DNA of 64,000 nt, from the NCBI RefSeq assembly GCF_022844465.1, contig NZ_JALHLP010000007.1, positions 1 through 64,000 on the forward strand. The letters are read 5' to 3'. A program made the position numbers and the translations under genes. Shown here piece by piece: positions 18,291 to 35,146 of the stretch (position 1 is its first letter; every line of letters begins with the position of its first letter). The notes beneath the pieces are model-generated. The model saw only the letters and a program-made list of their open reading frames with translations. It was not told where the DNA came from and did no database searches. The stretch comes from Bradyrhizobium sp. (lineage in GTDB: Bacteria > Pseudomonadota > Alphaproteobacteria > Rhizobiales > Xanthobacteraceae).

Positions 18291-18683
18291 ATGGACGACA
18301 ATCAACGCCGTGACGAGGGCATGGCTCAGCGCCGAAAAGTGCTCGGCAATGAATGGGTCGACAAGTCGATCAAGAACCGCAACGCGTTCAACACCGACTT
18401 CCAGGACCTGATCACCCGCTATGCCTGGAGCGACATCTGGACCCGGCCGCATTTTGATCACCGAACCCGACGCGTGCTTGTCATCGGAACTTTGGTGGCG
18501 CTCGGCCAATGGGATGAATTCCGCCTGCATGTGCGCGCCGCGCTCAGCGAAGGCGGCTTCACGGCCGACGACATCAAGGAGATCTTGCTGCAGCAGGCGA
18601 TCTATTGCGGCGTGCCGGCGGCCAACCACGCCATGAAGGAAGCCGCCGCCGTTCTCGCCGAGCTGGATTTGCTGAAGGGATAG
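18291..18683 (+). CDS. pcaC: 4-carboxymuconolactone decarboxylase
   Basis: 130 residues with the carboxymuconolactone decarboxylase domain: QRRKVLGNEWVDKSIKNRN, FQDLITRYAWSDIWTRPHFD, RTRRVLVIGTLVALGQWDEF, and EILLQQAIYCGVPAANHAMK with the conserved Cys and His. It removes CO2 to form the beta-ketoadipate enol-lactone, the substrate of pcaD upstream. ATG 18291 has a strong GGAGGAG 6-12 nt before it; the frame open upstream to 18225 lies inside the repeat and is not coding. Confidence 0.92.
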   Translation: MDDNQRRDEGMAQRRKVLGNEWVDKSIKNRNAFNTDFQDLITRYAWSDIWTRPHFDHRTRRVLVIGTLVALGQWDEFRLHVRAALSEGGFTADDIKEILLQQAIYCGVPAANHAMKEAAAVLAELDLLKG

Positions 18684-18999
18684 CGGGCGAGGCTGCCGAG
18701 GCCGGAAGGCGCCCGGAGGCTCAAGCCTGGGATCAACGACCTGTTGATTTTATTGGGTTTCTGACAGCGCTGGCTGGACCCGGAATCCTTTGCATGGGGT
18801 TGTTTTGCAGAAAATGGATCGGACGGTCGAAGTCCATGGCGGGGAACATGGGTAGCGGGCGCTCGGAGACACCGTGTACAAGCCGTTTCAGCCACTCCTC
18901 CCGCTGTTGCCGCTTCCATATCCCGCTGTTAGAAAATGACACGACGCGGCGTACCGGCTGCCGGGGCCACCGCCGCGTCATCCAGACAAACGGCAGCAC
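18684..18999. other. 316-nt intergenic region upstream of the liv operon
   Basis: I see no convincing gene, RNA or terminator here. Open frames crossing it have no protein-like composition. It must hold the promoter of livHMGF, but no clear -35/-10 pair stands out. A relatively AT-rich stretch lies around 18741-18765. Confidence 0.4.
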
Positions 19000-19917
19000 A
19001 TGGACTATTTCGCCCAGCAGCTGATCAACGGCCTCGTGCTCGGCTCGATCTACGGCCTGATCGCCATCGGCTACACCATGGTCTATGGCATCGTCGGCAT
19101 GATCAATTTCGCCCATGGCGACATCTTCATGATCGGCGGCTTCATTGCGCTGATCACCTTCCTGATCCTGGTCTCGTTCGGCCTTACCGCCATCCCCCTC
19201 ATCCTGTTGATCGTGCTTTTGGTGTCGATGGCGATCACGGCGCTGTACGGCTGGACGGTGGAGCGCATCGCCTACCGGCCGCTGCGGCACTCGTTCCGCC
19301 TGGCGCCGATGCTTTCGGCGATCGGCATGTCGTTCGTGCTGATCAATTTTTCGCAGGTCGCCCAGGGCGCGCGGGTCAAGCCGGTGCCGCCGATCATCAC
19401 CGGAGGCTACACGCTGTACGAGGGCGCAGGCGGCTTCGTGGTGCAGCTCTCCAACATCCAGATCATCGTCGTCGTCACCACCGTCGTCCTGCTCGGCCTG
19501 TTCACCTGGCTAGTCTCGAGCACGCGGCTCGGCCGCGACATGCGCGCCTGCGAACAGGACCAGACCATGGCATCGCTGCTCGGCGTCGATGTCGACCGCA
19601 CCATCTCCATGACCTTCGTGATCGGAGCTGCGCTCGCCGCCGTCGCCGGCATGATGTACCTGCTCTATTACGGCCTGGTCGATTTCTTCATGGGCTTCGT
19701 CGCCGGCATCAAGGCCTTCACCGCCGCCGTTCTCGGCGGCATCGGCTCGCTCCCCGGCGCGATGCTGGGCGGGCTGCTGATCGGCCTGATCGAAACCATG
19801 TGGTCGGCTTACTTCTCGGTCGAATACAAGGACGTCGCCGCGTTCTCGATCCTGATCGTGGTCCTGATCTTCCTTCCGACCGGCCTGCTCGGCCGGCCCG
19901 AAGTTGAAAAAGTCTGA
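19000..19917 (+). CDS. livH: branched-chain amino-acid ABC transporter permease LivH type
   Basis: 305 residues, about eight membrane helices. The LivH signature LINGLVLGSIYGLIAIGYTMVYGIVGMINFAHGDIFMIGGF opens the protein; the coupling region LGRDMRACEQDQTMASLLGV and AFTAAVLGGIGSLPGAMLGG are typical. It forms the inner-membrane channel with LivM. Its stop overlaps the livM start by 1 nt (TGATG). The transported substrate of such HAAT systems ranges from Leu/Ile/Val to aromatic acids and amides, so it is not certain. Confidence 0.93.
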   Translation: MDYFAQQLINGLVLGSIYGLIAIGYTMVYGIVGMINFAHGDIFMIGGFIALITFLILVSFGLTAIPLILLIVLLVSMAITALYGWTVERIAYRPLRHSFRLAPMLSAIGMSFVLINFSQVAQGARVKPVPPIITGGYTLYEGAGGFVVQLSNIQIIVVVTTVVLLGLFTWLVSSTRLGRDMRACEQDQTMASLLGVDVDRTISMTFVIGAALAAVAGMMYLLYYGLVDFFMGFVAGIKAFTAAVLGGIGSLPGAMLGGLLIGLIETMWSAYFSVEYKDVAAFSILIVVLIFLPTGLLGRPEVEKV

Positions 19918-21247
19918 TGGCCGGCCGCGTGAGCGCAACCCTCGCCTCCCCGCAAGATTCACGCGTTCCGGGCATCGCTTTCATCTTCAAGAAGGCGCTG
20001 ATCAGCGCACTGGTCGCGCTGGTGCTGTTCTCGCTGATGATCGGCGTGCGCACCGATGCCGGTCCGGACGGACAACTGACCTATTGGACGCGGTTCGGCG
20101 ACCTCGCCGCCATGGTGGCGACCGTATTCGGCGGCAGCATCGTCGTCGAATTGCTGCGGCAATGGTGGGGACCGGTCGGCACCGTCAGGGTGGTCCCGGC
20201 ATCGGTACAGAGCGGGCTGTCGCTCGCCGGACGCCTGGTCGCACCGGTGCTGCTGGTGTTCACCTTCCTGGTGCCGGTGATCTTCTACAACGAGCGCTAC
20301 ATCCTCGACCTTGCCATCCTCGTCCTGACCTACGTGATGCTCGGATGGGGACTGAACGTGGTGGTCGGCCTCGCCGGCCTGCTCGACCTCGGCTATGTCG
20401 CCTTCTACGCCGTCGGCGCCTACTCCTACGCCCTGCTGGCGACCAATTTCGGACTGTCGTTCTGGGTCTGCCTGCCGCTCGCCGGCATCCTCGCCGCCTT
20501 CTGGGGGGTGCTGCTGGGATTTCCCGTGCTGCGGCTGCGCGGGGATTATCTCGCCATCGTCACGCTGGCCTTCGGCGAGATCATCCGTCTTGTCATCATC
20601 AACTGGCAGAGCCTGACCGGCGGGCCAAACGGCATTACCGGCATTCCCCGGCCGACCCTGTTCGGCATCCCGCTTTCGCCCGGCGAGGACGGGCTTGCGG
20701 CCCGGCTCGGCATCGAATTCTCGCCGACCCACCGCATCGTGTTTCTGTTCTACCTGATCCTGGCACTGGCGCTGCTCACCAACTGGGTCACGATCCGCCT
20801 GCGCCGGCTGCCGATCGGCCGCGCCTGGGAAGCGCTGCGCGAGGACGAGATCGCCTGCCGCGCGCTCGGCATCAACACCACCACGACCAAGCTGACCGCG
20901 TTCGCGACCGGGGCGATGTTCGGCGGTTTCGCCGGCGCGTTCTTTGCGACGCGGCAGGGCTTCATCAGCCCAGAATCCTTCACCTTCCATGAATCGGCGC
21001 TGGTGCTGGCGATCGTGGTGCTGGGCGGCATGGGCTCCCAGCTCGGCGTGGCGCTGGCCGCACTCGCCATGATCGGCGGCTTCGAGCTGTTTCGCGGGCT
21101 CGACCAGTACCGCATGCTGGTGTTCGGCATGGCGATGGTGCTGTTGATGATCTGGCGGCCGCGCGGCCTGATCGGCCATCGCGCGCCCACCGTGTTCCTG
21201 CGCCATAATCAGGCTATCTCCGCCGATCTCGTCAACGAGGGGCGCGG

Positions 21248-21251
<4 letters not shown>
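19917..21251 (+). CDS. livM: branched-chain amino-acid ABC transporter permease LivM type
   Basis: 444 residues, longer than the core family because of an N-terminal extension of about 120 residues with extra hydrophobic helices. The LivM core begins near ILDLAILVLTYVMLGWGLNVVVGLAGLLDLGYVAFYAVGAY and contains FLRLRGDYLAIVTLAFGEIIR-type sequence (PVLRLRGDYLAIVTLAFGEII), LREDEIACRALGIN and LAIVVLGGMGSQLG. It is translationally coupled to livH and livG (4-nt ATGA overlap at 21248). Confidence 0.93.
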
Positions 21252-22077
<826 letters not shown>

Positions 22078-22081
<4 letters not shown>

Positions 22082-22824
22082 CCGCGCCATCGAACGCCCC
22101 CCTGCTCGCGATCCGCTCGCTGCACGCGGCCTACGGCAAGATCGAGGCGCTGAGGGGCGTCGATCTCGACATCAACGCCGGCGAAATCGTCGCCCTGATC
22201 GGCGCCAACGGCGCCGGCAAGTCGACGCTGATGATGACGATCTTCGGCCGGCCGCGCGCCCGCTCCGGCCGGATCGAATTCGACGGCCAGGACATTAGCG
22301 CCGTGCCGACGCACGAGATCGCACGGCTCCGTATCGCCCAGTCCCCCGAGGGCCGTCGGATCTTCCCGCGCATGAGCGTGGCGGAAAACCTGCAGATGGG
22401 CGCCGACGCGACTTCGTCCAGCGAGGCGGAGCGCGCCAGCGGCCTGGAGCGCATCTTCACGCTGTTTCCGCGGCTGAAGGAGCGGATGAGTCAGCGCGGC
22501 GGCACCCTGTCCGGCGGCGAACAGCAGATGCTGGCGATCGGTCGCGCCCTGATGAGCCGGCCACGCCTGCTGATGCTGGACGAACCCTCGCTCGGCCTTG
22601 CGCCCCTGATCGCGCGGCAGATTTTCGACGCGATACGGGCTCTGAACCGGCAGGATGGCCTGACCGTCTTGATCGTCGAGCAGAACGCCAATCACGCCTT
22701 GAGGCTCGCCCACCGCGGCTATGTCATGGTCAATGGCCTGATCACGCTTTCGGGCACCGGCAGCGAATTGCTGCAACGCCCGGAAATCCGTGCCGCCTAT
22801 CTGGAAGGCGGCCGTCGGGCCTAG
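22078..22824 (+). CDS. livF: ABC transporter ATP-binding protein LivF type
   Basis: 248 residues from ATG 22078, which overlaps the livG stop (ATGA). Walker A LIGANGAGKSTLMMTIFG, Q-loop AQSPEGRRIFPRMSVAENLQMG, signature TLSGGEQQMLAIGRAL, Walker B LLMLDEPSLGLAP and switch VLIVEQNANHAL are all intact and of the LivF subtype. It pairs with LivG. An open frame reaching upstream to 21781 is shadow from livG. Confidence 0.95.
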
Positions 22825-23005
22825 CTTCCGGCAGGCATGCGAAGGGGGTCTGCCGCGGGAGACTGCGGCAAGATGCTGCGAACGGATCGTGGATAGGCTG
22901 GATAATTGCCGATGACTTCGCCGCAAAATCAGCCACAATGGCCGTGATTTTCGCACCCGGCCCGCCGGGCGTTTCCCGAAATCGACCCACCCGCGAGGAC
23001 ATCTC

Positions 23006-24124
23006 ATGAAACCACTGAAACTCATCGGCCTGGCATTGGGCGCTTCCCTGGCGCTTTCGACCGCAGCGCTGGCGCAGGATATCTCCATCGCCGTGGCCGG
23101 CCCGATGACAGGCGGCGAATCCGCGTTCGGACGTCAGATGAAGAACGGGGCCGAGCAGGCCGTGGCCGACATCAACGCCGCCGGCGGCGTACTCGGCAAG
23201 AAGCTGGCGCTTCAGATCGGCGACGACGCCTGCGACCCCAAGCAAGCGCGCTCGGTGGCGGAAAAATTCGCCAGCGCGAAGATCCCGTTCGTGGCAGGCC
23301 ATTTCTGTTCGTCGTCGTCGATCCCGGCGTCGGAGGCCTACGCCGATGGTAACGTACTTCAGATCACGCCGGCCTCGACCAACCCGCTGTTTACCGAGCG
23401 CAAGCTGTGGAACGTGGCCCGCGTCTGCGGCCGCGACGACCAGCAGGGCCTCGTCGCCGCCAACTACATCGCCAAGAACTTCAAGGGCAAGAATGTCGCC
23501 ATCCTCAACGACAAGACCACCTACGGCAAGGGTCTCGCCGACGAAACCAAGAAGGCGCTCAACAAGGCTGGCTTTACCGAGAAGATGTTCGAATCCTATA
23601 ACAAGGGCGACAAGGATTTTAACTCGATCGTCTCGCGGCTGAAGCGCGACAACATCGACCTGGTGTTTGTCGGCGGCTACCATCAGGAGGCGGGCTTGAT
23701 CCTGCGCCAGATGCGCGACCAGGGCCTCAAGACCGTGCTGATGGCCGGCGATGCCCTGAACGACAAGGAATTCGCCACCATCACTGGACCGGCCGGCGAA
23801 GGCACCCTGTTCACCTTCGGTCCCGATCCCCGCAACAAGCCGACCGCGAAAGCGATCGTCGAAAAGTTCAAGGCCAAGAACATCGATCCCGAAGGCTACA
23901 CACTCTATACTTACGCCGCGATGCAGGTCTGGGCGCAGGCGGTGGCGAAGGTCGGATCGACAGATCCCAAGAAGGTGATGGAGGCCATCAAGGCCGGCGA
24001 GTGGAACACGGTGCTGGGCAAGATGGGCTTTGACGCCAAGGGCGACATCAAGGCGATCGACTATGTCGTCTACAAGTGGGACGCCAAGGGCAACTACGTC
24101 GAGATCAATCCCAAGGGCTCTTGA
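23006..24124 (+). CDS. livK: branched-chain amino-acid ABC transporter substrate-binding protein
   Basis: 372 residues. Sec signal peptide MKPLKLIGLALGASLALSTAALAQ, then the periplasmic binding protein fold: SIAVAGPMTGGESAFGRQMKNGAEQAV, PFVAGHFCSSSSIPASEAYAD, and LVFVGGYHQEAGLILRQMRDQGL. It captures the ligand for LivHMGF, whose genes end 181 nt upstream. GAGGAC sits just before the ATG. A separate promoter is possible in the gap, and a strong terminator follows the gene. Confidence 0.94.
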   Translation: MKPLKLIGLALGASLALSTAALAQDISIAVAGPMTGGESAFGRQMKNGAEQAVADINAAGGVLGKKLALQIGDDACDPKQARSVAEKFASAKIPFVAGHFCSSSSIPASEAYADGNVLQITPASTNPLFTERKLWNVARVCGRDDQQGLVAANYIAKNFKGKNVAILNDKTTYGKGLADETKKALNKAGFTEKMFESYNKGDKDFNSIVSRLKRDNIDLVFVGGYHQEAGLILRQMRDQGLKTVLMAGDALNDKEFATITGPAGEGTLFTFGPDPRNKPTAKAIVEKFKAKNIDPEGYTLYTYAAMQVWAQAVAKVGSTDPKKVMEAIKAGEWNTVLGKMGFDAKGDIKAIDYVVYKWDAKGNYVEINPKGS

Positions 24125-24150
24125 CCCTCTACCCTCCCGTCGAAACCAGA

Positions 24151-24177
24151 CGCCCCGGCTTGCCGGGGCGTTTTCGT
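24151..24177 (+). terminator. rho-independent terminator after livK
   Basis: Perfect 8-bp GC stem CGCCCCGG / CCGGGGCG (24151-24158 and 24163-24170) with a CTTG loop, followed by TTTTCGTTT. It starts 26 nt after the livK stop and ends the liv transcript before the large kinase gene. Confidence 0.88.
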
Positions 24178-24373
24178 TTGGATTCCGGAAAATTTTTCGT
24201 CTCGGGGAACAATTTGTTTGCGGGTGCATTGGGGACCTCGGGCTGAGTTCCATGTCGTTGATTTAACGATCTTAACCGTAGTTCCAGCTTGATCTGCAGT
24301 GGGCAGCCGGTTCTATGATTTGGAATCGCTTCTCAGCTACCGATTCGTGCCAGCTGATTTTGAGGAAGAACCT

Positions 24374-30658
<6,285 letters not shown>

Positions 30659-30671
30659 TCGGCACAAGCAG

Positions 30672-32168
30672 ATGATGGACCAAGAGAAGGTAAACATACT
30701 TCTGGTGGACGATCAGCCAGCGAAGCTGCTTGCCTATGAGGTCATTTTGAAGGAGCTCGGCGAGAACCTGATCAAGGCTTCATCCGGCCGCGAAGCGCTT
30801 GAATTCCTGCTCAAGAACGATGTCGCCATCATACTCGTCGACGTCTGCATGCCGGAACTGGACGGGTTCGAGCTCGCGGCCATGATCCGCGAGCATCCGC
30901 GTTTTCAGAAAACCGCGATGATATTCATCTCCGCAATCCAGGTCAGTGACATCGACCGGTTGCGCGGCTACGAGATGGGTGCGGTGGATTATGTACCGGT
31001 GCCCGTGGTGCCGGAGGTGTTGCGCGCCAAGATCAAGGTTTTCGCCGAACTGTATCGCAAGACCCGCCAGCTCGAGCTGCTCAACATCGAGCTCGAAGAT
31101 CGTGTTCGCGCCCGCACCGCCGAACTGGAGGAATCGCACACAAGGCTGCTGGAAAGCGAACAACGGCGCAGCCTGGCGATCGCCGCGGGCAAGATGGGCT
31201 CCTGGGATTGGGACTGGGTCAAGGGCGACTGGATGTGGGACGAGGGCCAGTTCCAGATTTTCGGACTCGACCCCAAGACTTTCGTGGTGACCCCGTCAAA
31301 CGTCCAGGAGTACCTGCACCCTGACGATATCGATGAGCTGCGCAGAGCGGTCGCGCAGTTTTCAAACGGCATCAAATCCTACGAGGCGGAGTTCCGGATC
31401 ATACGACCCGACGGTGAGATGCGCTGGTGCGCTGGCACAGCGGCCGCCACCATGGACAAGGACGGCCGCGTCATCCGCGTCAGCGGCGTCACGGTCGATA
31501 TCACCGAGCGCAAGCAGGCCGAGGAACGCCAGAACCTGCTGGCGCGGGAGGTCGATCACCGCGCCAAGAACGCGCTGGCGCTGGCGCAATCCATCGTCCG
31601 GCTGACGCGCGGTGACAACGTCAAGAGCTATATCCGCTCGGTCGAAGGACGGATCAACGCGCTCGCGCGAGTTCACACCGTGCTCTCGCTGTCGAGTTGG
31701 CAAGGCGCCGAAATAACAAAGCTGATCGACGAGGAGCTCGCGCCCTATTCGACAGGCGATCAAATCGCGCTGAGCGGCGAGGAATTGCAACTGGAGCCGG
31801 CTACTGCGCAGACGATCGCGCTGGCGCTGCACGAACTCGTCACGAATTCGGCAAAGTACGGGGCGCTGTCGACGCTGTCGGGCCGGCTGTCGCTGGCCTG
31901 GGGGGAGCAGGACAGCCTTCTCAAGATCATGTGGTCGGAAACCGGCGGGCCTCCGGTTGAAAAGCCGGCGTCGCGCGGATTTGGAACAAGAAGCGTGATC
32001 GCAAGCATCGAATCCCAGCTCGGCGGGCAGGCAGAATTCGATTGGCGCCCGGAAGGTCTGGTTTGCTCCCTCTCGGTCCCGCTGTCGCCACACCAGCCCG
32101 GTTTGGAAGCGGTTTCGCCTGAAGACACAACCCCCAATGTCAATGCCGCTCGGCGGACCCAGCACTAG
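30672..32168 (+). CDS. receiver-PAS-HWE-family hybrid sensor kinase
   Basis: 498 residues. Receiver domain 8-125 (LLVDDQPAK, phospho-acceptor Asp57 in ILVDVCMPELDG; the K of the usual KP is replaced in DYVPVPVV), coiled coil about 130-165, PAS with PAC about 175-280 (FRIIRPDGEMRWCAG, ITERKQAEERQ), and an HWE-type kinase core with phospho-acceptor His296 (REVDHRAKNALALAQSIVRLT), LALHELVTNSAKYGALS, WSETGGPPV and GFGTRSVIASIESQLGG. No membrane helix. It probably takes phosphate from, or works in parallel with, the giant kinase encoded just upstream. The loss of the conserved receiver lysine may change its phosphorylation kinetics. Confidence 0.92.
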   Translation: MMDQEKVNILLVDDQPAKLLAYEVILKELGENLIKASSGREALEFLLKNDVAIILVDVCMPELDGFELAAMIREHPRFQKTAMIFISAIQVSDIDRLRGYEMGAVDYVPVPVVPEVLRAKIKVFAELYRKTRQLELLNIELEDRVRARTAELEESHTRLLESEQRRSLAIAAGKMGSWDWDWVKGDWMWDEGQFQIFGLDPKTFVVTPSNVQEYLHPDDIDELRRAVAQFSNGIKSYEAEFRIIRPDGEMRWCAGTAAATMDKDGRVIRVSGVTVDITERKQAEERQNLLAREVDHRAKNALALAQSIVRLTRGDNVKSYIRSVEGRINALARVHTVLSLSSWQGAEITKLIDEELAPYSTGDQIALSGEELQLEPATAQTIALALHELVTNSAKYGALSTLSGRLSLAWGEQDSLLKIMWSETGGPPVEKPASRGFGTRSVIASIESQLGGQAEFDWRPEGLVCSLSVPLSPHQPGLEAVSPEDTTPNVNAARRTQH

Positions 32169-32285
32169 GCCCGCCCGCGGGGAGCCTACATCAGGTCCGG
32201 CCGGCGCTTGGCGGTTGATGCATTCCGCACGCCTGATATATCCATAATGAGGGCCCGGCACGGGGCGGCCCGGCGGACATACGCC

Positions 32286-33281
32286 TTGAAAAACCTGCTC
32301 ACCGACATCTCCGGCGTGCGCGTCGGCCACGCCGACGATGCCGCGCTCGCCTCCGGTGTCACCGCAATTATCTTCGACACCCCCGCGGTCGCCTCGGTCG
32401 ACGTGCGCGGCGGCGGGCCCGGCACCCGCGAGGACGCGCTCCTCAAGCCCGACAGCACGGTCGAGGCGATCGACGGCATCGCGCTTTCCGGAGGTTCGGC
32501 ATTCGGGCTGGACGCCGGCGGCGGGGTGCAGGCCTGGCTCGCCGAACAGGGGCGCGGCTTTCGGGTGCGCGAAGCCATCATTCCGATCGTTCCCGGCGCC
32601 ATCTGTTTTGACCTGCTCAACGGCGGCGACAAGGCCTGGGGGCGCTTCCCGCCCTATCGTGACCTCGGCTACGCCGCGGCCCGCGCGGCGAGCGCCGATT
32701 TCGCGCTGGGCAGCGTCGGCGCCGGCCTCGGCGCGACCACGGCCAATCTCAAGGGCGGCCTCGGCTCCGCCTCCGCGCAAACCGAAGGCGGCGTCATGGT
32801 CGGCGCGCTAGCGGTCGTCAATGCGGTCGGCAGCGTGACCGTCGGTGATGGACCATGGTTCTGGGCAGCCCCGTTCGAGATCGGCAACGAGTTTGGCGGG
32901 CGCGGACTGCCGCCCTCGTTCACGGCCGACATGCTGCGGGCGCGGCTCAAGGGCGGGCCGCAAGCCGCGGCCTCGGCGAACACCACGCTGGTCGTGGTCG
33001 TCACCGATGCGGTGTTGACGAAGCCGCAGGCGCGGCGGCTGGCGATGATCGCGCAGACCGGAATGGCGCGCGCCATCTACCCCGTTCACGCCCCGCTGGA
33101 TGGTGACGTCGTGTTCGCCGCTGCGACCGGGCAGAAGCCGGTCGATCCGTTGTTCGGCCTCACCGAACTTGGAATGGTGGCCGCCAACACGGTTGCGCGC
33201 GCGATTGCCCGCGGCGTCCATGCAGCGACCGCGCTGCCCTTTCTGGGCGCGCTACCGGCGTGGGGGAATCGCTTCGGCTAG
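32286..33281 (+). CDS. P1 family peptidase / NylC-DmpA-like N-terminal nucleophile hydrolase
   Basis: 331 residues from TTG 32286 (KNLLTDISGVRVGHADD is the conserved N terminus); ATG 32247 is an alternative. Motifs: VRGGGPGTREDALL, IALSGGSAFGLDAGGGVQAWL, GSVGAGLGATTANLKGGLGSAS, and ANTTLVVVVTDAVLTK. The family self-cleaves to expose a Ser/Thr nucleophile; by analogy with nylon oligomer hydrolase NylC (Asn/Thr cleavage) the site here would be Asn232/Thr233. The substrate is likely an N-terminal peptide or amide bond but cannot be named. It stands alone after the kinase pair. Confidence 0.87.
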   Translation: MKNLLTDISGVRVGHADDAALASGVTAIIFDTPAVASVDVRGGGPGTREDALLKPDSTVEAIDGIALSGGSAFGLDAGGGVQAWLAEQGRGFRVREAIIPIVPGAICFDLLNGGDKAWGRFPPYRDLGYAAARAASADFALGSVGAGLGATTANLKGGLGSASAQTEGGVMVGALAVVNAVGSVTVGDGPWFWAAPFEIGNEFGGRGLPPSFTADMLRARLKGGPQAAASANTTLVVVVTDAVLTKPQARRLAMIAQTGMARAIYPVHAPLDGDVVFAAATGQKPVDPLFGLTELGMVAANTVARAIARGVHAATALPFLGALPAWGNRFG

Positions 33282-33316
33282 GGCAGCTTCCGAAGGATGT
33301 TCGCCGGGTCTGGCGT

Positions 33317-34072
33317 TCAGGCACTGACCGACAGTGACGGGTTGGCCGCCGAAGCCATCGCCTTGGCCTGGCGCTGGATCATCTGCTCGATGAAATTGTA
33401 GGACGAGGTCGCGGCGCCGGGCGAACTGCCGCCCGCCGCCGACGTCATCGTCACCTTCGATCCATCGGCGTAGGTCAGCGACGTCGTCACCGAGCCGTCG
33501 CTGTTGGTGACCGACGTGGTGGTGGCGCCCTGCAGGGCCTTCAGGAACGGATTCGATCCGCTGGAATCGCCGACGCCGCTTGCGGCGTGGTCATGGCGGT
33601 GGCGACCCTTGGCGCCCTTCAGCACCGACGCCAGTTCGCCGAGGCTCACCGCGCCGTCGCCGTCCTTGTCAAGCTTGCCGAACACGCTGTCGGCTTGCGC
33701 GAGATTGGTGCCGCCGGCGCCGAGCGCTTCGCCAAATTCCGACTGCGTGATCTTGCCGTCGCCGTCCCCGTCGATTTGCGCGAACAGGTCCTTCAGCAGA
33801 CTGGAGCCACCCTTGGCGGCGGCGTGGGCTGATCCTTCCGGGGCCTGGCTCTGCAGGGCCAGCAGCGCGCTCATGGTGTCCGGCGATATCCGGGAACGAC
33901 CGCCGCCGCCCGGCTTCGCATCCGCCGCAGCAGTGGTGTCCGCAGACAACAGGTCGAACGGGCTTTGCGGGTTCTGGCCGCGTCCGGTGGATGGCGCGGA
34001 CGACGATTTCGACGACGTCAGCGCCTTGAGGGCATCAAGAGCCGAGGACGCTGCGCCCAAAGCAAGGAACAT
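33317..34072 (-). CDS. EF-hand calcium-binding protein
   Basis: 251 residues; ATG 34072 follows GGAGATCAACC, and the longer open frame to 34255 is not supported. Two adjacent canonical EF-hands: loop [12 protein letters not shown] in [22 protein letters not shown] and loop [12 protein letters not shown] in [21 protein letters not shown], each with acidic residues at 1, 3, 5 and Glu at 12. Flanks are Ser/Gly/Ala-rich and low-complexity ([36 protein letters not shown]). No signal peptide is evident. It may be a calcium sensor or secreted by a non-Sec route; role unknown. Confidence 0.82.
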   Translation of the reverse strand: MFLALGAASSALDALKALTSSKSSSAPSTGRGQNPQSPFDLLSADTTAAADAKPGGGGRSRISPDTMSALLALQSQAPEGSAHAAAKGGSSLLKDLFAQIDGDGDGKITQSEFGEALGAGGTNLAQADSVFGKLDKDGDGAVSLGELASVLKGAKGRHRHDHAASGVGDSSGSNPFLKALQGATTTSVTNSDGSVTTSLTYADGSKVTMTSAAGGSSPGAATSSYNFIEQMIQRQAKAMASAANPSLSVSA

Positions 34073-34322
34073 GGTTGATCTCCAATCGCCGTGGTCGGCG
34101 GCCGATAACTCCTGCATGTTCTTCAGCAAGCGCCGTGCCACGGCAAAAAGCCCTGCAAAACCAGGATCTCGCGCATCGCCTGCGACGGCCAGGCCCGGCA
34201 ATCCATGCCCGCGGCGGCAGATTTTTCCGCCCACAACAGGGTCCGGCGGTCGCATTGCCCCCGGCCGTCCTGCATGTTACGCGGGGCCGTTCTGCCCCGT
34301 TGAGAGGTCTGGGAAAACGCGC

Positions 34323-35024
34323 ATGTCCCAACAATTTGCCTCACGTCCCCTCATCATCGCACCGTCAATCCTGGCGGCGGATTTCGCCCGGCTGGGTGAG
34401 GAAATCCGCGCTGTCGATGCGGCGGGCGCCGACTGGATCCATCTCGACGTGATGGACGGACATTTCGTGCCCAACATCTCCTACGGTCCCGATGTCATCA
34501 AGGCGATGCGTCCGCACACCAAGAAGATATTCGACGCACACTTGATGATCGCCCCCTGCGACCCCTATCTGGAAGCCCTCGCCAAGGCCGGCTGCGACCA
34601 CATCACCGTCCACGCCGAGGCCGGCCCGCATCTGCATCGATCGCTGCAGGCGATCCGGGCACTCGGGAAAAAAGCCGGCGTCTCGCTCAACCCGGCGACG
34701 CCGGTGAGCGCCATCGAATATGTGATCGACCTGATCGACCTGGTGCTGGTGATGTCGGTCAATCCCGGCTTCGGCGGGCAAGCCTTTATCAAGTCGGCGC
34801 TCGGCAAGGTCAGCGACCTCAGGGCGATGACGGCGGGCCGGCCGATCGATATCGAGGTCGATGGCGGCGTCGGTCCGGATGTCGCGGGCCAGCTCGCCGC
34901 CGCCGGCGCCAACGCGCTGGTCGCCGGCTCCGCGGTGTTCAAGGGCGGAACCGTGGAGGCCTACAGGTCCAACATTTCTGCGATCCGCAACGCCGCCGCC
35001 CTGGCGCGCGGCGAAATGATCTGA
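34323..35024 (+). CDS. rpe: ribulose-phosphate 3-epimerase
   Basis: 233 residues. It interconverts ribulose-5-phosphate and xylulose-5-phosphate in the pentose phosphate and Calvin cycles. Active-site motifs are all present: [44 protein letters not shown] and [10 protein letters not shown], with phosphate-binding [14 protein letters not shown] 34323 gives the usual length; the open frame reaching back to 33504 crosses the divergent EF-hand gene and is shadow. Confidence 0.97.
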   Translation: MSQQFASRPLIIAPSILAADFARLGEEIRAVDAAGADWIHLDVMDGHFVPNISYGPDVIKAMRPHTKKIFDAHLMIAPCDPYLEALAKAGCDHITVHAEAGPHLHRSLQAIRALGKKAGVSLNPATPVSAIEYVIDLIDLVLVMSVNPGFGGQAFIKSALGKVSDLRAMTAGRPIDIEVDGGVGPDVAGQLAAAGANALVAGSAVFKGGTVEAYRSNISAIRNAAALARGEMI

Positions 35025-35061
35025 CGCAGACCCGCTGGGCTGCCAGGGCTGGGCGAACCCG

Positions 35062-35103
35062 AAAGCTCCATGCTCTCGCCACAAAGCTTCATGCTCTGGC
35101 CAT
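35062..35103. repeat. two tandem 21-bp direct repeats upstream of a small exported protein gene
   Basis: AAAGCTCCATGCTCTCGCCAC at 35062-35082 is followed directly by a copy with three mismatches at 35083-35103, and the first bases of a third (AAAGGC) follow. The 21-bp period equals two helical turns, as for direct-repeat operators. It lies 44-85 bp before the gene at 35147. Confidence 0.6.
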
Positions 35104-35146
35104 AAAGGCAGATCAGGATTTACTGTGTTCACGATGGAACGGGAAT

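Noticed and set aside
32208..32285. N-terminal extension of the P1 peptidase from 32208
   Set aside because: The extension lacks family similarity; the conserved N terminus begins at the TTG 32286.
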